Shown here: positions 26,280-35,741 of the stretch, one piece after another | Layout of the letters: every line of letters starts with the position of its first letter | Position numbering within the stretch: the first letter of the stretch is position 1 | Assembly: GCA_017408025.1 (NCBI GenBank) | Contig: JAFQVJ010000026.1 | Coordinates: 1-64,000 of the forward strand | From: Lachnospiraceae bacterium | GTDB taxonomy: Bacteria > Bacillota > Clostridia > Lachnospirales > Lachnospiraceae | Direction of reading: 5' to 3' | DNA length: 64,000 nt | Made by a program: the position numbers and the translations under genes | The notes under the pieces: model-generated | Told to the model about the DNA's origin: nothing | What the model saw: only the letters and a program-made list of their open reading frames with translations | The model's database searches: none

Positions 26280-28379
26280 TTAGTAGCCCTTATAATTTTT
26301 CTCTACAAATTCGTATATGTCTTTATTGTCATCAAGCATACGACATCCTACTATATAAGTTCCAGAATTATTTGTAATTCGTATTATATGACCCTCTAAA
26401 TTCTTTCCTTCCAACAATGGGAATCCCTCAATTGATATACTTATACGGTTACCTTTTGCATTTGCAATCTCATCTGCTGTTGTTTCAATAGCAAATCCGT
26501 TTGCACTTATATTACTCATTCTGCCTTTTAAACTATTCTTCAATGTGTTAATCGTTATTGTGCACCCATTGCTGAGAGGCATACGCCTGAACTTTCTACG
26601 ATTAACAACCTTTGGATTATTTTTTACAGTAATATTATAACCGCCAGTCTTAAGCGGAACAAGTTTTATATCATCCCAGCTATATACACCATTGTCAACA
26701 ACAATTTCAAGTACATATGCTTGTGTCTTTGAATACTCAAATATATCTGATCCATTTCTTAGAGTTTCAACGAATATCTGGCCTCCTTCGCCAACGGAGC
26801 TTATAACACCCTTGTACGCATTACCTGGTCTGCCTGCAACACTGACACTTAGATACATTCCTGGTTTTAAGTCCTTCACTCCCATAAAGCCACCTACACC
26901 CAGTTTTTCAATAAGCTGACCAACTATCTTCTCAATAGTTAACACATTTGAAGATGTTTCAGCGTATTTACTTCTCATAACTCTTGTTGTGTCATCAGCA
27001 ACAGCAATATTCTGAGTCATAAGTTCCATAACTTCACTTACCTGATTCATATTTTCAACCATGTTCTTATTAGATTCTTCAACCTCGCGCATAGCTGAAT
27101 CTACGACCTGAACATTATCACCAAGCTTTATAGAATCCTCTGTGATAGCATTTACACTCTCACTTACTATCATAACATTTTCAAGTGTTGCATTTATGAG
27201 TTGTAATGTCTTAGTAATAGACTCAGTCATCTTCTCGCTTGTCTGCTCAAGGTGTGCCAATGCGCTCATAATACTTGTTGAAGATGCCTTTGTTCCCTCA
27301 CTAAGGTTTCTGATTTCATCAGCAACTACTGCAAAGCCTTTACCTGCTTCTCCAGCTCTTGCTGCTTCAATAGAAGCATTAAGTGCAAGAAGATTGGTCT
27401 GACTAGTTATCTGCTCGATAGTGCCAGTCTCCTCTTTAACCATGTCGAATTCACTCTTAAATTCTCTGAGAATAGTCTCTACCTCAGATGAAAGCTGTGC
27501 CATCTCATTTGTGGAAGCAACAACATTATCAAGCTGCTTAGAACTTTCCTTTGCATTTCCCACTGATTGATTCATCAGCACAACCATTTCCTGAATCAAG
27601 CCCGCAACGTTCTCAACCTGCTCCCTAATCCTACTTGTCATGTTTACAGATGAATCAGTTCTCTCCTGAAGAGATGTATTGTTAAGTGTGAGATTTTCCA
27701 TATTACTAACAACTTTTTCTGCACTATCCTTATTTTCATCTGAAAGCTCTCGCACAACTGTCACTCCATCAACAATTGATGTACTAGCCGTCTTAACCTG
27801 TTCTATAGTGAGAATCACTCGTTCTAAGTTAGATTGTACCGTACCAAGCATAGCTCCATCTGACTCAGTTGTATGAGATATTGATAAAACAAACCCAAGA
27901 TAGATTAATATAATAAGTGCAAATACAATTTCATATTCTGTAATGTCTTTAGCTGTTAACCCTGAGCCAAAAATATCCATAACTAATCTAGCTATAGCTG
28001 CCAGCATATTTAATATCCAAATTCTTATAAGAAGAAATCTGTCCTTATATAACATCAGCATTCCTGCTATAGGAAATACATACATAAATGTAAGCTTTGT
28101 TTCACCGGTAAGAACTACAAACAAATAGAACAAACCATATCCAATCGCTATAGTTTCCTTACAATATGTAGTATCCAATCCTTTAAGCTTGATAAACACA
28201 AAGGATAAAACAATAGGTATCCAACATACCAGTAGAAAGACAACTAAATAGCTTCCTGTTCTTCCCCCCTTAAAATATTCGATGATGTATGCCACTGTAA
28301 GAACAGTTGCAACCAACATCCATATGGTCATAGCCTTTTTATTGGCACTTTTTCTGAAATAACTTTCGTTATATTCCAT
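26280..28379 (-). CDS. Methyl-accepting chemotaxis-type protein fused to a c-di-GMP-binding PilZ domain
   Basis: The 699 residues run in this order: about six membrane helices (20-190), an MCP signalling domain with the hairpin tip [20 protein letters not shown], a PilZN/YcgR-N-like stretch ([16 protein letters not shown]), and a C-terminal PilZ domain. The PilZ binding motifs are intact: RRKFRR at 594-599 and NISANG at 623-628. It has no HAMP and no clear outside sensor domain. It would join a chemotaxis-like array or partner to c-di-GMP (inference). ATG 28379 has AAGGTG seven bases upstream. Repeat copies A and B flank the gene. Confidence 0.9.
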   Translation of the reverse strand: MEYNESYFRKSANKKAMTIWMLVATVLTVAYIIEYFKGGRTGSYLVVFLLVCWIPIVLSFVFIKLKGLDTTYCKETIAIGYGLFYLFVVLTGETKLTFMYVFPIAGMLMLYKDRFLLIRIWILNMLAAIARLVMDIFGSGLTAKDITEYEIVFALIILIYLGFVLSISHTTESDGAMLGTVQSNLERVILTIEQVKTASTSIVDGVTVVRELSDENKDSAEKVVSNMENLTLNNTSLQERTDSSVNMTSRIREQVENVAGLIQEMVVLMNQSVGNAKESSKQLDNVVASTNEMAQLSSEVETILREFKSEFDMVKEETGTIEQITSQTNLLALNASIEAARAGEAGKGFAVVADEIRNLSEGTKASSTSIMSALAHLEQTSEKMTESITKTLQLINATLENVMIVSESVNAITEDSIKLGDNVQVVDSAMREVEESNKNMVENMNQVSEVMELMTQNIAVADDTTRVMRSKYAETSSNVLTIEKIVGQLIEKLGVGGFMGVKDLKPGMYLSVSVAGRPGNAYKGVISSVGEGGQIFVETLRNGSDIFEYSKTQAYVLEIVVDNGVYSWDDIKLVPLKTGGYNITVKNNPKVVNRRKFRRMPLSNGCTITINTLKNSLKGRMSNISANGFAIETTADEIANAKGNRISISIEGFPLLEGKNLEGHIIRITNNSGTYIVGCRMLDDNKDIYEFVEKNYKGY

Positions 28380-28494
28380 AGTATCACACCTTTCTCCTTT
28401 AATATTTGAAATGTTCACACAAATTCCTTCATTAAAACATATTCTAACATACATTTATCTTTTTTTCCACTATTGTTTGCAAAATGTATGAACA

Positions 28495-28561
28495 ATCCTT
28501 AGTGGAGCATTTTTATCATATAGGATGTTCGAAGAGCTTCCCTATATCTATATGATAAAAA
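28495..28561. repeat. Structured intergenic repeat, copy B
   Basis: Core ATCCTTAGTGGAGCA (28495-28509), then a 14-bp stem TTTTTATCATATAG (28510-28523) with CTATATGATAAAAA (28548-28561), with an inner ATAGG...CCTAT hairpin containing TTCGAAGAG. Compared with copies A and C the outer stem has a different sequence but keeps pairing. The module of nested hairpins seen before the core in A and C is absent. Confidence 0.8.
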
Positions 28562-28600
28562 GCATGCAAAACTTTAAGTTACACTTAAAATCTTACATGC
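28556..28600 (-). terminator. Terminator of the nrdD-nrdG-dut operon
   Basis: Arms 28562-28579 and 28583-28600 pair over 18 positions with loop TAC. Three positions are C-A mismatches on + but become G-U pairs in minus-strand RNA, so the stem is built for the minus strand. It is followed there by five T (complement of 28557-28561), which are shared with repeat copy B. Confidence 0.85.
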
Positions 28601-28631
28601 CTCTCAATACTAATCAGAATCTGTAAATGTG

Positions 28632-29075
28632 TTATTTCCTGCCTGTAGAGCCAAATCCACCTTCACCTCTCGCAGTATCCTCAAGTTTATCTACTTCGTG
28701 GAAAGCTGCTGTAATATAAGGTGTAATCACAAGCTGAGCTATTCTCTCTCCATTTTCCACTGTTACAGCGTCTTTGCTATGATTGTGTAAAGCAACCATT
28801 ATCTCACCTCTATAGTCAGAATCTATAACACCTACCTTATTGGCTGGTGCAAGACCCTTCTTGCAGGCAAGTCCACTTCTTGCATATACAAGACCAGCAT
28901 ACCCAACAGGAATCTCCATGGCTATACCCGTTTTAACAAAATATGTCTCCCCTGAACCTATTGTTACAGCCTCATCCATACATGCATAGAGATCAGCCCC
29001 TGCTGCATACTCTGTACCATATGTTGGAATAACTGCCTTGTCGTTGAGCTTTTTGATATTTACATCAAATTTCAT
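28632..29075 (-). CDS. dut: dUTP diphosphatase
   Basis: Hydrolyses dUTP to dUMP, keeping uracil out of DNA and feeding dTMP synthesis. The 147 residues show the trimeric dUTPase motifs in order: AGADLYA, ARSGLA, NKVGVIDSDYRGEI, ERIAQLVI and the C-terminal ARGEGGFGSTG lid. Full length. It starts nine bases after the nrdG stop, so dNTP synthesis and cleaning are coexpressed. A strong minus-strand terminator follows. Confidence 0.97.
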   Translation of the reverse strand: MKFDVNIKKLNDKAVIPTYGTEYAAGADLYACMDEAVTIGSGETYFVKTGIAMEIPVGYAGLVYARSGLACKKGLAPANKVGVIDSDYRGEIMVALHNHSKDAVTVENGERIAQLVITPYITAAFHEVDKLEDTARGEGGFGSTGRK

Positions 29076-29084
29076 ATTTCTTTC

Positions 29085-29618
29085 TTACCTTTCTGTTTTT
29101 TCATCCCAGAGAACTATTTGGCCCTCTCTTAGTGATTCCTGAACCATAATGATTCTCTGATTGGATGAACCTCTGAATCTTATTGACAAGTCCTTGAGTT
29201 CCTCTACAAACTTTCCATCTACCATAACATCTATATATGACAGGAGCTCCTTGGTCTCATCATACTCTTCCATCATGCGTCCTACCACGTCTTTTTCGAA
29301 ATCATAGCCAGTAAAGCACCAGACAGACTTATCTGGACACTTTTCTCTAAACTGTCTTAAAAGCGGTAGTATTCCTTGCTGATTGACATGTTCCATGGGT
29401 TCGCCACCCAGAATGGTAAGTCCTGAAACATACGGACTACTAACATAATCTATAATATAATCAATCTCTTTTTGTGTAAATGGTTCGCCATAATTAAAAT
29501 CCCATGCCTCCTTATTAAAGCAGCCTTTACAATAATGTGTGCATCCGCTGACAAACAAAGACATTCTGACACCTGGACCATTTGCCACATCCATTATTTT
29601 TATAGATGCATAATTCAT
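29085..29618 (-). CDS. nrdG: Anaerobic ribonucleotide reductase activating enzyme
   Basis: Radical SAM activase that makes the glycyl radical on NrdD. The cluster motif CTHYCKGCFN gives CxxxCxxC near residue 26-33, followed by the family block TILGGEPM. The 177 residues are the normal length. AGGAG six bases before the ATG; nine bases separate it from the nrdD stop. Confidence 0.96.
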   Translation of the reverse strand: MNYASIKIMDVANGPGVRMSLFVSGCTHYCKGCFNKEAWDFNYGEPFTQKEIDYIIDYVSSPYVSGLTILGGEPMEHVNQQGILPLLRQFREKCPDKSVWCFTGYDFEKDVVGRMMEEYDETKELLSYIDVMVDGKFVEELKDLSIRFRGSSNQRIIMVQESLREGQIVLWDEKTER

Positions 29619-29627
29619 GTTTATCTC

Positions 29628-31754
29628 CTAACAATGAAGCACTCTTGCCTTAATCTCCTTAGTCTTACCAACATTCCAGAAATTCTCACCAAGATATCCA
29701 CATGTACGTCTTGTAACGTTCATCTTGTTCTGATCCTTGTTGTGACACTGTGGGCACTCCCACTCCATCTTGTCATTTATTTCTATCTCTCCGTCATATC
29801 CACATACGTGGCAATAATCTGACTTTGTGTTAAATTCGGCATACTGGATATTGTCATAGATAAACTTAACAATCTCCTCAAGTGCTGTAAGGTTATGGCG
29901 CATATTTGGTATCTCAACATAAGATATAGCACCACCAGATGATATAGTCTGGAACTGACTCTCAAATGTAAACTTTGAGTATGCGTCAATCTTCTCTCTT
30001 ACATCTACGTGATATGAGTTTGTATAATATCCCTTGTCGGTAATATCTGGAATACTTCCAAAACGCTCTTTATCAATTCTTGCAAATCTGTAACAGAGGC
30101 TTTCAGCAGGCGTTCCATAAAGTCCAAAACCAATACCTGTGATTCTCTTCCATGTATCTGTAGCTTCACGAAGTCTTGTCATAACCTTAAGTGCAAACTC
30201 TGTTCCCTTCGGATCAGTGTGACTCACACCTGTCATAAGCTTTGTAACCTCATAAAGTCCTATGTATCCAAGTGATATCGTTGAATATCCATCATGAAGG
30301 AGCTTGTCTATCTTCTCTCCCTGCTTAAGTCTTGCAATCGCACCATGCTGCCAATGAATAGGGCTGACATTTGAAAGTGTACCCTCAAGGGCGTGATGTC
30401 TGCACATAAGTGCCTCAAAGCAAAGGGAAAGTCTCTCCTCCATAAGCTGCCAGAACAATTCTTCATCACCCTGAGCTATAATACCAATCTGTGGAAGATT
30501 AAGTGATACGACACCCTGATTGAAGCGTCCCTCCCACTTATAGTTACCATCGCTATCCTTCCATGGGCTTAAGAAGCTTCTGCATCCCATGCATGAGAAT
30601 ACATTTCCTTCATAATTCTCTCTCATCTTCTTAGCAGAAATATAGTCTGGATAAAGTCTCTTTGACGAACATTCCACTGCAATCTTAGTAAGGTAATCAT
30701 ACTTGCCACCCTGCAAGCAATTGCACTCATCAAGAACATATATAAGCTTAGGGAATGCAGGTGTAACATATACTCCCTTCTCATTCTTGATACCTTCGAT
30801 TCTCTGCTTAAGTATCTCCTCTATAATCATAGCTACTTCTTTTTCATACTCGTAGCCTTCCTCTATCTGCATAAATACAGTAACGAAAGGTGACTGACCA
30901 TTTGTTGTCATAAGAGTATTAATCTGATATTGCATTGTCTGTACACCAGACTTAAGCTCGTCCTGAACTCTGTCCTCCACAAGACTTTCGATAACCTCAT
31001 CCGGCATCTTATCCTTATATATCTCACGATAGTGAGTTCTATATTTATCAGCACTCTTTCTTAAATACTTTCCTAAATGTCTTATATCAACTGACTGTCC
31101 GCCATACTGGCTACTTGCAACAGCTGAAATAATCTGTGTCATAACAGTACATGCAACTTGGAAGCTCTTTGGACTTTCAATGAGCTTTCCATTCATAACA
31201 GTACCATTGTCAAGCATATCACCAATGTTTATAAGACAGCAGTTAAAAATACTCTGAAGGAAATAATCTGCATCATGAAAATGTATAACCCCCTGCTCAT
31301 GAGCTCTTGAAATCTTTTCTGGAAGAAGGACTCTCTTTGTCAAATCCTTTGACACTTCACCTGCTATAAGGTCTCTCTGAGTGGATGCAACAATAGCATT
31401 TTTATTGGAATTCTCTTCCATAACATCCTTGTTGCTATTTTTAATAAGGCTCATAATCGAATCATCAGTTGTGTTAGCCTTACGAACCAGCTCTCTTGTA
31501 TATCTGTATTTGATATACGCCTTTGCAAGTGCGAACTTCTTCTCCGCCATGAGCTTCTCCTCTATGGTGTCCTGAATGTCCTCCACATGCATAGTATTTA
31601 AACCTCTAGCCTCAATACCAGCAATGATGTTGTATATCTTGTCCTCGCTTATTCGTTCTACTGCATCGACTCCATCATTGGCCTTCTCGATGGCTATGGC
31701 TATTTTGTTGCGGTCGTATTCAACCTCTCTACCATCTCTCTTAATAACCTTCAT
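29628..31754 (-). CDS. nrdD: Anaerobic ribonucleoside-triphosphate reductase
   Basis: Class III reductase that makes dNTPs without oxygen. It has an N-terminal ATP-cone (about 1-95, starting KVIKRDGREVEYD), the large 10-strand barrel, the zinc site CHVCGYDG...CPQC and the glycyl radical loop RTCGYLG (Gly near 686). 708 residues, normal. AGGAG seven bases before ATG 31754. First gene of an operon with nrdG and dut. NrdR-like boxes and a promoter lie in the 324-base upstream gap. Confidence 0.97.
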   Translation of the reverse strand: MKVIKRDGREVEYDRNKIAIAIEKANDGVDAVERISEDKIYNIIAGIEARGLNTMHVEDIQDTIEEKLMAEKKFALAKAYIKYRYTRELVRKANTTDDSIMSLIKNSNKDVMEENSNKNAIVASTQRDLIAGEVSKDLTKRVLLPEKISRAHEQGVIHFHDADYFLQSIFNCCLINIGDMLDNGTVMNGKLIESPKSFQVACTVMTQIISAVASSQYGGQSVDIRHLGKYLRKSADKYRTHYREIYKDKMPDEVIESLVEDRVQDELKSGVQTMQYQINTLMTTNGQSPFVTVFMQIEEGYEYEKEVAMIIEEILKQRIEGIKNEKGVYVTPAFPKLIYVLDECNCLQGGKYDYLTKIAVECSSKRLYPDYISAKKMRENYEGNVFSCMGCRSFLSPWKDSDGNYKWEGRFNQGVVSLNLPQIGIIAQGDEELFWQLMEERLSLCFEALMCRHHALEGTLSNVSPIHWQHGAIARLKQGEKIDKLLHDGYSTISLGYIGLYEVTKLMTGVSHTDPKGTEFALKVMTRLREATDTWKRITGIGFGLYGTPAESLCYRFARIDKERFGSIPDITDKGYYTNSYHVDVREKIDAYSKFTFESQFQTISSGGAISYVEIPNMRHNLTALEEIVKFIYDNIQYAEFNTKSDYCHVCGYDGEIEINDKMEWECPQCHNKDQNKMNVTRRTCGYLGENFWNVGKTKEIKARVLHC

Positions 31755-31861
31755 TATTCTTCTCCTAACTAAATCTCAGTTGACTTCCAACTACTATTAT
31801 ACTAAAAGCATATAACAACGTTTTAATTCCTGTATATCCCGTACCGGATATTCCGAATGAG

Positions 31862-31890
31862 ATTATATCACTCTATATAATATTTGTCTA
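31862..31890 (-). promoter_or_regulatory. Promoter of nrdD-nrdG-dut
   Basis: On the minus strand, TAGACA (complement of 31885-31890), a 17-base spacer and TATAAT (complement of 31862-31867), about 108 bases before nrdD. A second candidate, TTGACA (complement of 31993-31998) with N16 and TGAAAT, lies upstream of the palindromes. The rest of the gap 31755-32078 holds no gene I can support. Confidence 0.55.
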
Positions 31891-31914
31891 CCAAATATAC
31901 GGATGTATTTTTTA

Positions 31915-31938
31915 AAAAACACAACATCTTGTGTTTTT
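31915..31938. promoter_or_regulatory. NrdR-box-like palindrome 1
   Basis: ACACAACATCTTGTGT at 31919-31934 has 6-bp arms around four bases, with A/T extension to 10-bp arms (31915-31938). It matches the 16-base NrdR box layout (ACAC... ...GTGT) upstream of a ribonucleotide reductase operon. Confidence 0.7.
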
Positions 31939-31939
31939 C

Positions 31940-31965
31940 TTTTCACAATGCCCATGTTGTGAAAA
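31940..31965. promoter_or_regulatory. NrdR-box-like palindrome 2 (wider centre)
   Basis: TTTTCACAA (31940-31948) and TTGTGAAAA (31957-31965) around eight bases. The half sites resemble those of the first box. NrdR usually binds paired boxes, but here the centre is four bases longer than expected. Confidence 0.5.
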
Positions 31966-32078
31966 CGCCGATTTCATGGTGTTTTGAGAAGTTGTCAAGC
32001 ACTTTTTTACATTTTAGCCTGAAAAATATAGTACTTTTTTATCATCTAATTCATGCCTATAAGCACCATAGAAACTTA

Positions 32079-33302
32079 TTATGTAACTATAAATTGAGAC
32101 AACACCATATTACTAACATCAATACCTAGTGGTGTCAGCCATAAGCTGTCATTGTCATCAGAGGCCTCAATCAAACCTTCTTTTATAAGCTTAGCTGTCA
32201 CAGCTCCATATACCATATCATATTTTACATTGAACTGCCTTTCAAACTCTTTCTTTGATATGCCTCGCATCATTCGGAGTCCCAGAAACATGAATTCCTC
32301 CATCTTATCTTCATCTGACAGCACATCTGTCTCATCTTTGTCAAGAGCATTGTCTTCCATTATATTCCTTTCAGACACATCTTTTTGTAATACATCATCT
32401 CTTGTATCAATTTTCTCATATATGTCCATATATGCACCTATATCTGTTATATTTTTCATTCTCACATCATCTATGCAGGAAGCAGCACCTATACCCATTC
32501 CAAGATAATCATCACGTCTCCAATATGCTGTATTATGCTTACACTCATAGCCTGTCCTTGCATAGTTAGATATTTCATATCGCTCATATCCTGCATCTTT
32601 GAGCATTCTTTCTGTCATATAATACATTTCCCGCTCCGTATCTTCATCGGGCAACCCCGTTGGCATTTTTTGTTCTTCCAATTGCTCTATCCGTTCATAC
32701 AAAGGAGTACCCTCCTCCAATATAAGGCTATATGCTGATATATGCTCAGGTTTTACATCCAACACTTTTTCTATAGTATTCCTATATGATTCAAGAGTTT
32801 GTCCAGGCAAAGCGCTCATCAAATCAACATTTATATTTTTGAATCCACATTTTCTTGCCATATCATAGCTGTTTAAAAACTGCTCATATGTATGTATTCT
32901 TCCTATACTTTTTAGCTCTGCATTATTAGCCGACTGTAAGCCAATACTAAGCCTGTTTATACCAGTCACTCTATAGCCGGAAAGCTTTTCTTCTGTAACG
33001 GTTCCTGGATTACACTCCATAGTTATCTCAGCATTTTTTTCTATGCTATATGTAGTCTTCAATTTATCCATTATGCTCTGAATCTGATTTGACTCTAGTA
33101 TGGATGGCGTACCACCACCGAAAAATATGGAAGTAACCGGTATGTTGCGACCACGCATACCATACCATTCTCCATAATATTCTATTTCCCTTATGAGACA
33201 CTCTACATACCGCTCCCTGATACCAGCATCGCATGGTGCTGACAAGAAATCGCAATAGTGACACTTTTGTATGCAAAATGGAATATGAATATAAATAACC
33301 AT
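32079..33302 (-). CDS. hemW: HemW-like radical SAM protein
   Basis: Heme chaperone once annotated as anaerobic coproporphyrinogen oxidase. The radical SAM motif CIQKCHYCDF occurs at the N-terminus (IHIPFC...), followed by FFGGGTPS, LSIGLQS and the C-terminal HemN domain (EEFMFLGLRMMRGISKKEF). About 407 residues. A charged segment near 310-345 (rich in Asp/Glu) looks like an insertion relative to the usual 375-390. ATG 33302 has AAGGAG ten bases upstream and lies four bases after the spoIIP stop. Confidence 0.9.
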   Translation of the reverse strand: MVIYIHIPFCIQKCHYCDFLSAPCDAGIRERYVECLIREIEYYGEWYGMRGRNIPVTSIFFGGGTPSILESNQIQSIMDKLKTTYSIEKNAEITMECNPGTVTEEKLSGYRVTGINRLSIGLQSANNAELKSIGRIHTYEQFLNSYDMARKCGFKNINVDLMSALPGQTLESYRNTIEKVLDVKPEHISAYSLILEEGTPLYERIEQLEEQKMPTGLPDEDTEREMYYMTERMLKDAGYERYEISNYARTGYECKHNTAYWRRDDYLGMGIGAASCIDDVRMKNITDIGAYMDIYEKIDTRDDVLQKDVSERNIMEDNALDKDETDVLSDEDKMEEFMFLGLRMMRGISKKEFERQFNVKYDMVYGAVTAKLIKEGLIEASDDNDSLWLTPLGIDVSNMVLSQFIVT

Positions 33303-33306
33303 CTTT

Positions 33307-34656
33307 TTAATTCTCCTTATCTGGCGATATAACTCTGTGAAGTACCTCTGCCAGTACCTCCATCGCATTTAATTCCTCCTGTAATGTATTGTTCTGTGCA
33401 CCAACCTCCACTAAAACCGACTTCTGCCTGTGGTGAAGATTGTACTGATACGCATCTATATAATTCCTTCTGGTGAATTCAGGATAACATTCCATTGCCT
33501 TTAATTTCAGCTGAAAGCTAAATGCAAGATTGTCAGCTCTGTACCTATTATAGAGATAATCTATATCTCCTGCCGCACTGCTTCTGCTGACACCATTAAA
33601 AAACATTATTTTAGCGGTATCCTTGCCATTAATATTTGTCACCAGCTTATCAGCTCCCTCTGCCAAACCATCTCTGTGAATATCCAGTATCACATCTATA
33701 GAAGGATTATCCTCCAGTATCTGCTCAATTGTGTACTGGGCATATGTGTAAGCCTTGGATCGGTCCAGACTTCCGCCTGCTATATCAAAATGCTCCTGAC
33801 AATGGATAACATTATACCCGTATTCCTCTGACAATATCTTTACAAGATATGCCCCCACCGCCACAATGCTTGTAGAGTCATCACCAGGGATAGAATCGGC
33901 AAAGCCCTCCTGAGAATGGGTATGGTATATGAGTATCTGTGGCTTGCTGTTATCTCCCTGAATAGTCATATCCTTAGATAACATGTCCTCAGCCACCAAA
34001 TCACTTTCATATACTAGCGCTCTAGACGGCACAGTATAGAGCTTCGACATAAGAAAATCAAAATCCGATAGCTGTTCCATGGAATATGTTATACCAGAAT
34101 CTGATACTGCCGGTACCACATAGTCTGATTCCGCTGTTTTAGCAGGCTGATTATCGTTATTTTCTGTGGGCGTTTCAGCCTCTTCTTCCGCCGCTGTTCC
34201 ATTACCCGGATTTATATCCGTGTTTCCATTCTCACTGTTATCTGCTACATCCACATTTCCCTCGGATACATCAGCTTTATCCACCACAATTTGGGCATAA
34301 TCGTACATCGGATCAATACTAGTGTATGTTATATCCTCATCCTTACTATTCATATAACCGTATAGACTACTCTGACCATTTATAGCCTCTAAAAGCTTTG
34401 AAACCACCTGATCTTCTTCCTTATTTTTATGGTCCTTATTCACTTCTGCGTCATCATATCCTGCAATATTATACTCATTTTCCACAATATGTTTAAATAT
34501 TGCCACAGAGACATTACCTATTGCATTTCCCAATGTCTCCCCATCTATATATTCAAGTGCTCTGCATATGCACGAAACAGCCAATATCGCTGCCAGCCCT
34601 ACACATGCAGGCCGGTATAATCTTTTTCGTTTATTACCAACAAATCTTATGAACAT
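33307..34656 (-). CDS. spoIIP: Stage II sporulation protein P
   Basis: Peptidoglycan amidase and endopeptidase of the engulfment complex (with SpoIID and SpoIIM). One N-terminal membrane anchor (VGLAAILAVSCIC), then an acidic low-complexity linker (about 110-165) and the SpoIIP domain with ILIYHTHSQEGF, DVILDIHRDGL and VEVGAQNNT, which supply the catalytic His and Glu. 449 residues. The ribosome site GGAGA lies inside the right arm of a stem-loop (34657-34700). It is followed by hemW and preceded by gpr. Confidence 0.95.
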   Translation of the reverse strand: MFIRFVGNKRKRLYRPACVGLAAILAVSCICRALEYIDGETLGNAIGNVSVAIFKHIVENEYNIAGYDDAEVNKDHKNKEEDQVVSKLLEAINGQSSLYGYMNSKDEDITYTSIDPMYDYAQIVVDKADVSEGNVDVADNSENGNTDINPGNGTAAEEEAETPTENNDNQPAKTAESDYVVPAVSDSGITYSMEQLSDFDFLMSKLYTVPSRALVYESDLVAEDMLSKDMTIQGDNSKPQILIYHTHSQEGFADSIPGDDSTSIVAVGAYLVKILSEEYGYNVIHCQEHFDIAGGSLDRSKAYTYAQYTIEQILEDNPSIDVILDIHRDGLAEGADKLVTNINGKDTAKIMFFNGVSRSSAAGDIDYLYNRYRADNLAFSFQLKLKAMECYPEFTRRNYIDAYQYNLHHRQKSVLVEVGAQNNTLQEELNAMEVLAEVLHRVISPDKEN

Positions 34657-34700
34657 AAAAATCTCCTTGTACTATTACTTATTTATCATATGAGATTTTT
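34657..34700 (-). promoter_or_regulatory. Stem-loop covering the spoIIP ribosome site
   Basis: AAAAATCTC (34657-34665) and GAGATTTTT (34692-34700) can form a 9-bp stem in the gpr-spoIIP gap. In minus-strand RNA one arm includes the GGAGA used by spoIIP. It might reduce spoIIP translation or act as a weak terminator after gpr. The A/U content makes it weak. Confidence 0.4.
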
Positions 34701-34707
34701 TATGTCA

Positions 34708-35676
34708 TTAGACCCTCTTTTTAAATACCATATTAATAGCTGTGGCAACAATCTCCGCCATAATCTCTATGTCTTCGTCAATATCCTTTGGAGTGACAAA
34801 CATAGTTCCTATCTGTGGCTCTAAAAGTTCCCTTATCAACTGATATTTTTCTCTATCCGAAAACTCTTTAAGCACATTTGATACACTTTTCCCCGCCTCT
34901 GTTGACGATAGCATTGCAATCATAGCATCCATTGTATCACTTACAATAGTTGCTGCATCTATAACCGTCGGTATACCTATGGCTATAACTGGTACTCCTA
35001 ATGTTTCAATATTGAGCCCCCTTCTATGATTTCCCACACCTGAGCCTGGATGTATACCTGTATCTGCCAGCTGAATAGTTGTATTTAATCGTTTTGTACT
35101 TCTTGCTGCCAATGCGTCTATGGCTATGACTACATCTGGCTTTATCTGACCGACTATGCCCTTTACCATCTCAGCAGACTCCATTCCCGACTGTGCCATA
35201 ACTCCTGGTATAACTGCGGATACACCTTGACTTTTCTTGAGCTTTTCCTTCAACATAAAAATGTGCCTGCTGACTTCAAGGTTAGACACAACACTTGGTC
35301 CCAGTGAATCCGGGGTCACATCTCTATTACCCAGTCCGACAACGAGCACAGACATTTTTTCTATATCTTTTCTATTCTGAGATGGAAGCATGGACACAAG
35401 CTCCTTTGCCAGGGCTTTTGACACTTCGCCCATGCGCCCCACGTCGTAGCCTGCCTCTTTCATATCCTCAGCCTCTATAGTCACATAACTGCCGACAGGC
35501 TTTGACATCATTTTTGCACCATGCTCATTTATAACCTCTACTTTAGTTATGCTTACACCACAGTTTTTATCATATCTTTCAACCAGTTTCACACCTGATA
35601 TTTCTCTATTACTCCCTTGAAATTGTTCTCTATTTTCCACTGCCAAATCAGTGTGAACACTAAAAATATTAGACAT
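34708..35676 (-). CDS. gpr: Germination protease (GPR)
   Basis: Aspartic-type A25 protease that degrades small acid-soluble spore proteins during germination. The N-terminus FSVHTDLAVENRE carries the processing/active region. VVGLGNRDVTPDSLGP and VIAIDALAARS follow, as in the family. 322 residues. It is upstream of spoIIP in the same direction. Confidence 0.95.
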   Translation of the reverse strand: MSNIFSVHTDLAVENREQFQGSNREISGVKLVERYDKNCGVSITKVEVINEHGAKMMSKPVGSYVTIEAEDMKEAGYDVGRMGEVSKALAKELVSMLPSQNRKDIEKMSVLVVGLGNRDVTPDSLGPSVVSNLEVSRHIFMLKEKLKKSQGVSAVIPGVMAQSGMESAEMVKGIVGQIKPDVVIAIDALAARSTKRLNTTIQLADTGIHPGSGVGNHRRGLNIETLGVPVIAIGIPTVIDAATIVSDTMDAMIAMLSSTEAGKSVSNVLKEFSDREKYQLIRELLEPQIGTMFVTPKDIDEDIEIMAEIVATAINMVFKKRV

Positions 35677-35741
35677 AAACCATACCTTCCCTTCACATTT
35701 TATTGTAACGTTCGGTAATAGTTTCTGCCTATATTTTTATT

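Noticed and set aside
28380..28494. Sigma-28-type promoter before the MCP-PilZ gene
   Set aside because: No TAAA-N15-GCCGATAA-like sequence found; only weak A/T-rich candidates.
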